Below, one piece after another: positions 30,642 to 32,136 of a DNA stretch of 32,136 nucleotides. The notes under the pieces are model-generated. The model had not been told where the DNA came from. It ran no database searches and was given only the letters and a program-made list of their open reading frames with translations. How positions within the stretch are numbered: position 1 is the first letter of the stretch; every line of letters begins with the position of its first letter. This stretch comes from an uncultured Eubacteriales bacterium (GTDB lineage Bacteria; Bacillota; Clostridia; Christensenellales; CAG-138), in the NCBI GenBank assembly GCA_902765005.1, contig CACWYB010000027.1:1-32136 (forward strand), read 5' to 3'. A program made the translations under genes and the position numbers.

Positions 30642-32136
30642 CTATTCCACGGTGACGCTCTTGGCCAGGTTCCGGGGCTTATCCACGTCCAGGCCCTTGG
30701 AAACGCTGGTATAGTAGGCCAGCAGCTGCAGGGGGATGATGGCCAGGCTCCCCATGAAATGGGGGTCCGTCTCGGGCACGAAGAGGGAGAAGTCCAGGAA
30801 TTTGTCCACGGCCCGGCTGCTTTCTCCGGCCAGGCCCACCAGATAGGCCCCCCGGGCCCGGCACTCGGCCATATTGCTGACGGTCTTTTCCAGCACGTCC
30901 CCCTGGGTCAGGGCCCCCACGATCAGCGTGCCCTTCTCCACCAGGCTGATGGTGCCGTGCTTCAGCTCCCCGGCGGCATAGGCCTCGCTGTGGATGTAGG
31001 AGATCTCCTTCATTTTCAGGCTCCCCTCCAGGCAGATGGCGTAATCGAGACCCCGGCCGATGAAGAAGATGTCCCGGGCGTTGGCGTGGCGGGCGGCGAA
31101 CCACTGGATCCGCTCCTTGTCCTGAAGGGTCTGGGCCATCTTTTCCGGCAGGGAGAGAAGGTCCCGGAGCAAAGAGGCGTACCGCTTCTCGTCCAGCTTG
31201 CCCTTCACAAAAGCCAGCTCCACGGCAAAGGCGTACAGGGCGCAGAGCTGGGCGCTGTAGGCCTTGGTGGTGGCCACGGCGATCTCCGGCCCCGCCAAGG
31301 TGTAGAGCACGTGGTCCGCCTCCCGGGCGATGGAGGAGCCCACCACGTTGACCACGGCCAAGGTGGGTACGTCCTGGTCTTTGGCCGCCCGCAGGGCCGC
31401 CAGACTGTCCGCCGTCTCCCCGGATTGGGAGATGACGATGACCAGCGCCCCGGGCCCCAGCAGGCGCTTGCGGTAGCGGAACTCGCTGGCAAGCTCCACC
31501 CGCACCGGTACCTCGCACAAATCTTCGATCACATACTGGATGCTCATGCCCACGTGCCAGGCGGAGCCGCAGGCCACGATATGGATGCTTTGGATGGCCG
31601 CCAGGTGCTCGGCCGAAAGGCCTGCCGCAGAAAGGTCCACCCGGCCGCCCTTGATCAGGCTGTTCAGGGTATCCTTCACGGCCTGGGGCTGCTCGTGGAT
31701 CTCCTTGATCATGAAGTGCTCGTAGCCTCCCTTTTGGGCGGCCTCGGCGCTCCAGGTTACGTGGGTCAGAGGGAGCTCGATCTCGTCGCCGTTCAAATCG
31801 AAGAAGTGGGCCTCCCCGGGCAGAAGGCGGGCGGATTGGTGGTTTTCAATGTAATACACGTCCCGGGTGTGCTGCAGCAGGGCGGGCACGTCGGAGGCAA
31901 GGAAGGTTTCCCCGTCCCCCACGCCGATGACCAGGGGGCTGTCCTTCCGGGCGGCGTAGATCTCCCCGGGATAATCTTTGAACATGAGGGCCAGGGCGTA
32001 GCTGCCCCGGACCCGGACCATCATCCGGTTGATGGCGTCGATGGGCCCGATCCTGTACTTCCGATAGTAATAGTCCACCAGCTTGATGGCCACCTCCGTG
32101 TCCGTGCCGCTGTAGAACCGATAGCCGTTGTTCAGG
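30642..32136 (-). CDS. glmS: Glutamine-fructose-6-phosphate aminotransferase, 3' part
   Basis: Makes glucosamine-6-phosphate from fructose-6-phosphate and glutamine, the first step to cell-wall amino sugars. The frame is open to the right edge, where it reads LNNGYRFYSGTDTEVAIKLV, the middle of the glutaminase domain; the start and the catalytic Cys1 lie outside. Both sugar isomerase (SIS) domains are complete: IVACGSAWHVGMSIQYVIED with the phosphate-binding SQSGETADS, and FFIGRGLDYAICLEGSLKMK with YAAGELKHG. The C-terminus is KPRNLAKSVTVE, canonical for GlmS. The stop overlaps the guaA ribosome site and guaA starts 10 bases later, so they are cotranscribed. Whether a glmS ribozyme lies upstream cannot be seen here. 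Confidence 0.96.
   Translation of the reverse strand, partial: LNNGYRFYSGTDTEVAIKLVDYYYRKYRIGPIDAINRMMVRVRGSYALALMFKDYPGEIYAARKDSPLVIGVGDGETFLASDVPALLQHTRDVYYIENHQSARLLPGEAHFFDLNGDEIELPLTHVTWSAEAAQKGGYEHFMIKEIHEQPQAVKDTLNSLIKGGRVDLSAAGLSAEHLAAIQSIHIVACGSAWHVGMSIQYVIEDLCEVPVRVELASEFRYRKRLLGPGALVIVISQSGETADSLAALRAAKDQDVPTLAVVNVVGSSIAREADHVLYTLAGPEIAVATTKAYSAQLCALYAFAVELAFVKGKLDEKRYASLLRDLLSLPEKMAQTLQDKERIQWFAARHANARDIFFIGRGLDYAICLEGSLKMKEISYIHSEAYAAGELKHGTISLVEKGTLIVGALTQGDVLEKTVSNMAECRARGAYLVGLAGESSRAVDKFLDFSLFVPETDPHFMGSLAIIPLQLLAYYTSVSKGLDVDKPRNLAKSVTVE

Overview
The window is chromosomal DNA of a GC-rich, probably spore-forming, low-copy-rRNA-style Firmicute of the class Clostridia, most likely a gut Oscillospiraceae-type bacterium. 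The reasons are strong Shine-Dalgarno sites, sigma-A promoters of the TTGACA/TATACT kind, a PyrR attenuator, a YunB sporulation protein, BmrCD-like ABC exporters and clostridial-type HflX and GdhA. The taxon is an inference; no rRNA gene lies inside the window.

Layout. 1-170: a strong leftward promoter and leader of what looks like an rRNA operon that leaves the window. 256-2832: a short alanyl-tRNA synthetase (no C-Ala domain) followed by a frameshifted DUF695/RraB-like gene. 2887-5760 (minus): two secreted proteins, one a large Cys-repeat/Ig-like surface protein with a VPATP linker. 5883-6809 (minus): membrane-anchored alpha/beta hydrolase. 6919-8689 (minus): a compact three-gene phage-tail-like cassette (collagen-like fibre, coiled-coil membrane protein, holin-like protein) without other phage genes. 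8811-10211: MATE transporter. 10418-14160 (minus): lipoprotein, zinc/manganese-type ABC transporter (permease, ATPase, binding protein) and an unnamed protein that resembles a PD-(D/E)XK nuclease plus winged helix. 14261-15575 (minus): gdhA, broken by an apparent 32-nt deletion. 15757-17738 (minus): pyrR-uraA behind a PyrR attenuator. 17977-18636 (minus): DUF2461 protein. 18809-20246: xpt and yunB. 20295-22753: hflX (frameshifted, with a JAMM-like N-terminal domain) and a coupled ATPase. 22868-27009: MarR regulator with a perfect palindromic operator and a heterodimeric ABC exporter, with a 35-codon ORF between the two subunits. 27256-27916: small HTH regulator plus DUF6773-type membrane protein. 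28155-32136 (minus): nitrilase-family hydrolase, guaA and the 3' part of glmS.

Functional themes are nucleotide salvage and synthesis (pyrR-uraA, xpt, guaA), amino-nitrogen metabolism (gdhA, glmS, guaA, nitrilase), translation (alaS, hflX), efflux (MATE, MarR-ABC) and cell-surface proteins.

The least expected structure is a family of four intergenic elements (about 120-145 bp) built from three consecutive hairpins. They occur at 10225, 19424, 27031 and 27936, in both orientations, with compensating base changes in the stems; two of them bracket the HTH-DUF6773 gene pair. Other points of interest are the exact JAMM signature in the HflX extension, two promoters whose -10 box sits six bases from the ATG (possible leaderless mRNAs), and three disrupted genes in 32 kb, which may be real decay or sequence errors.
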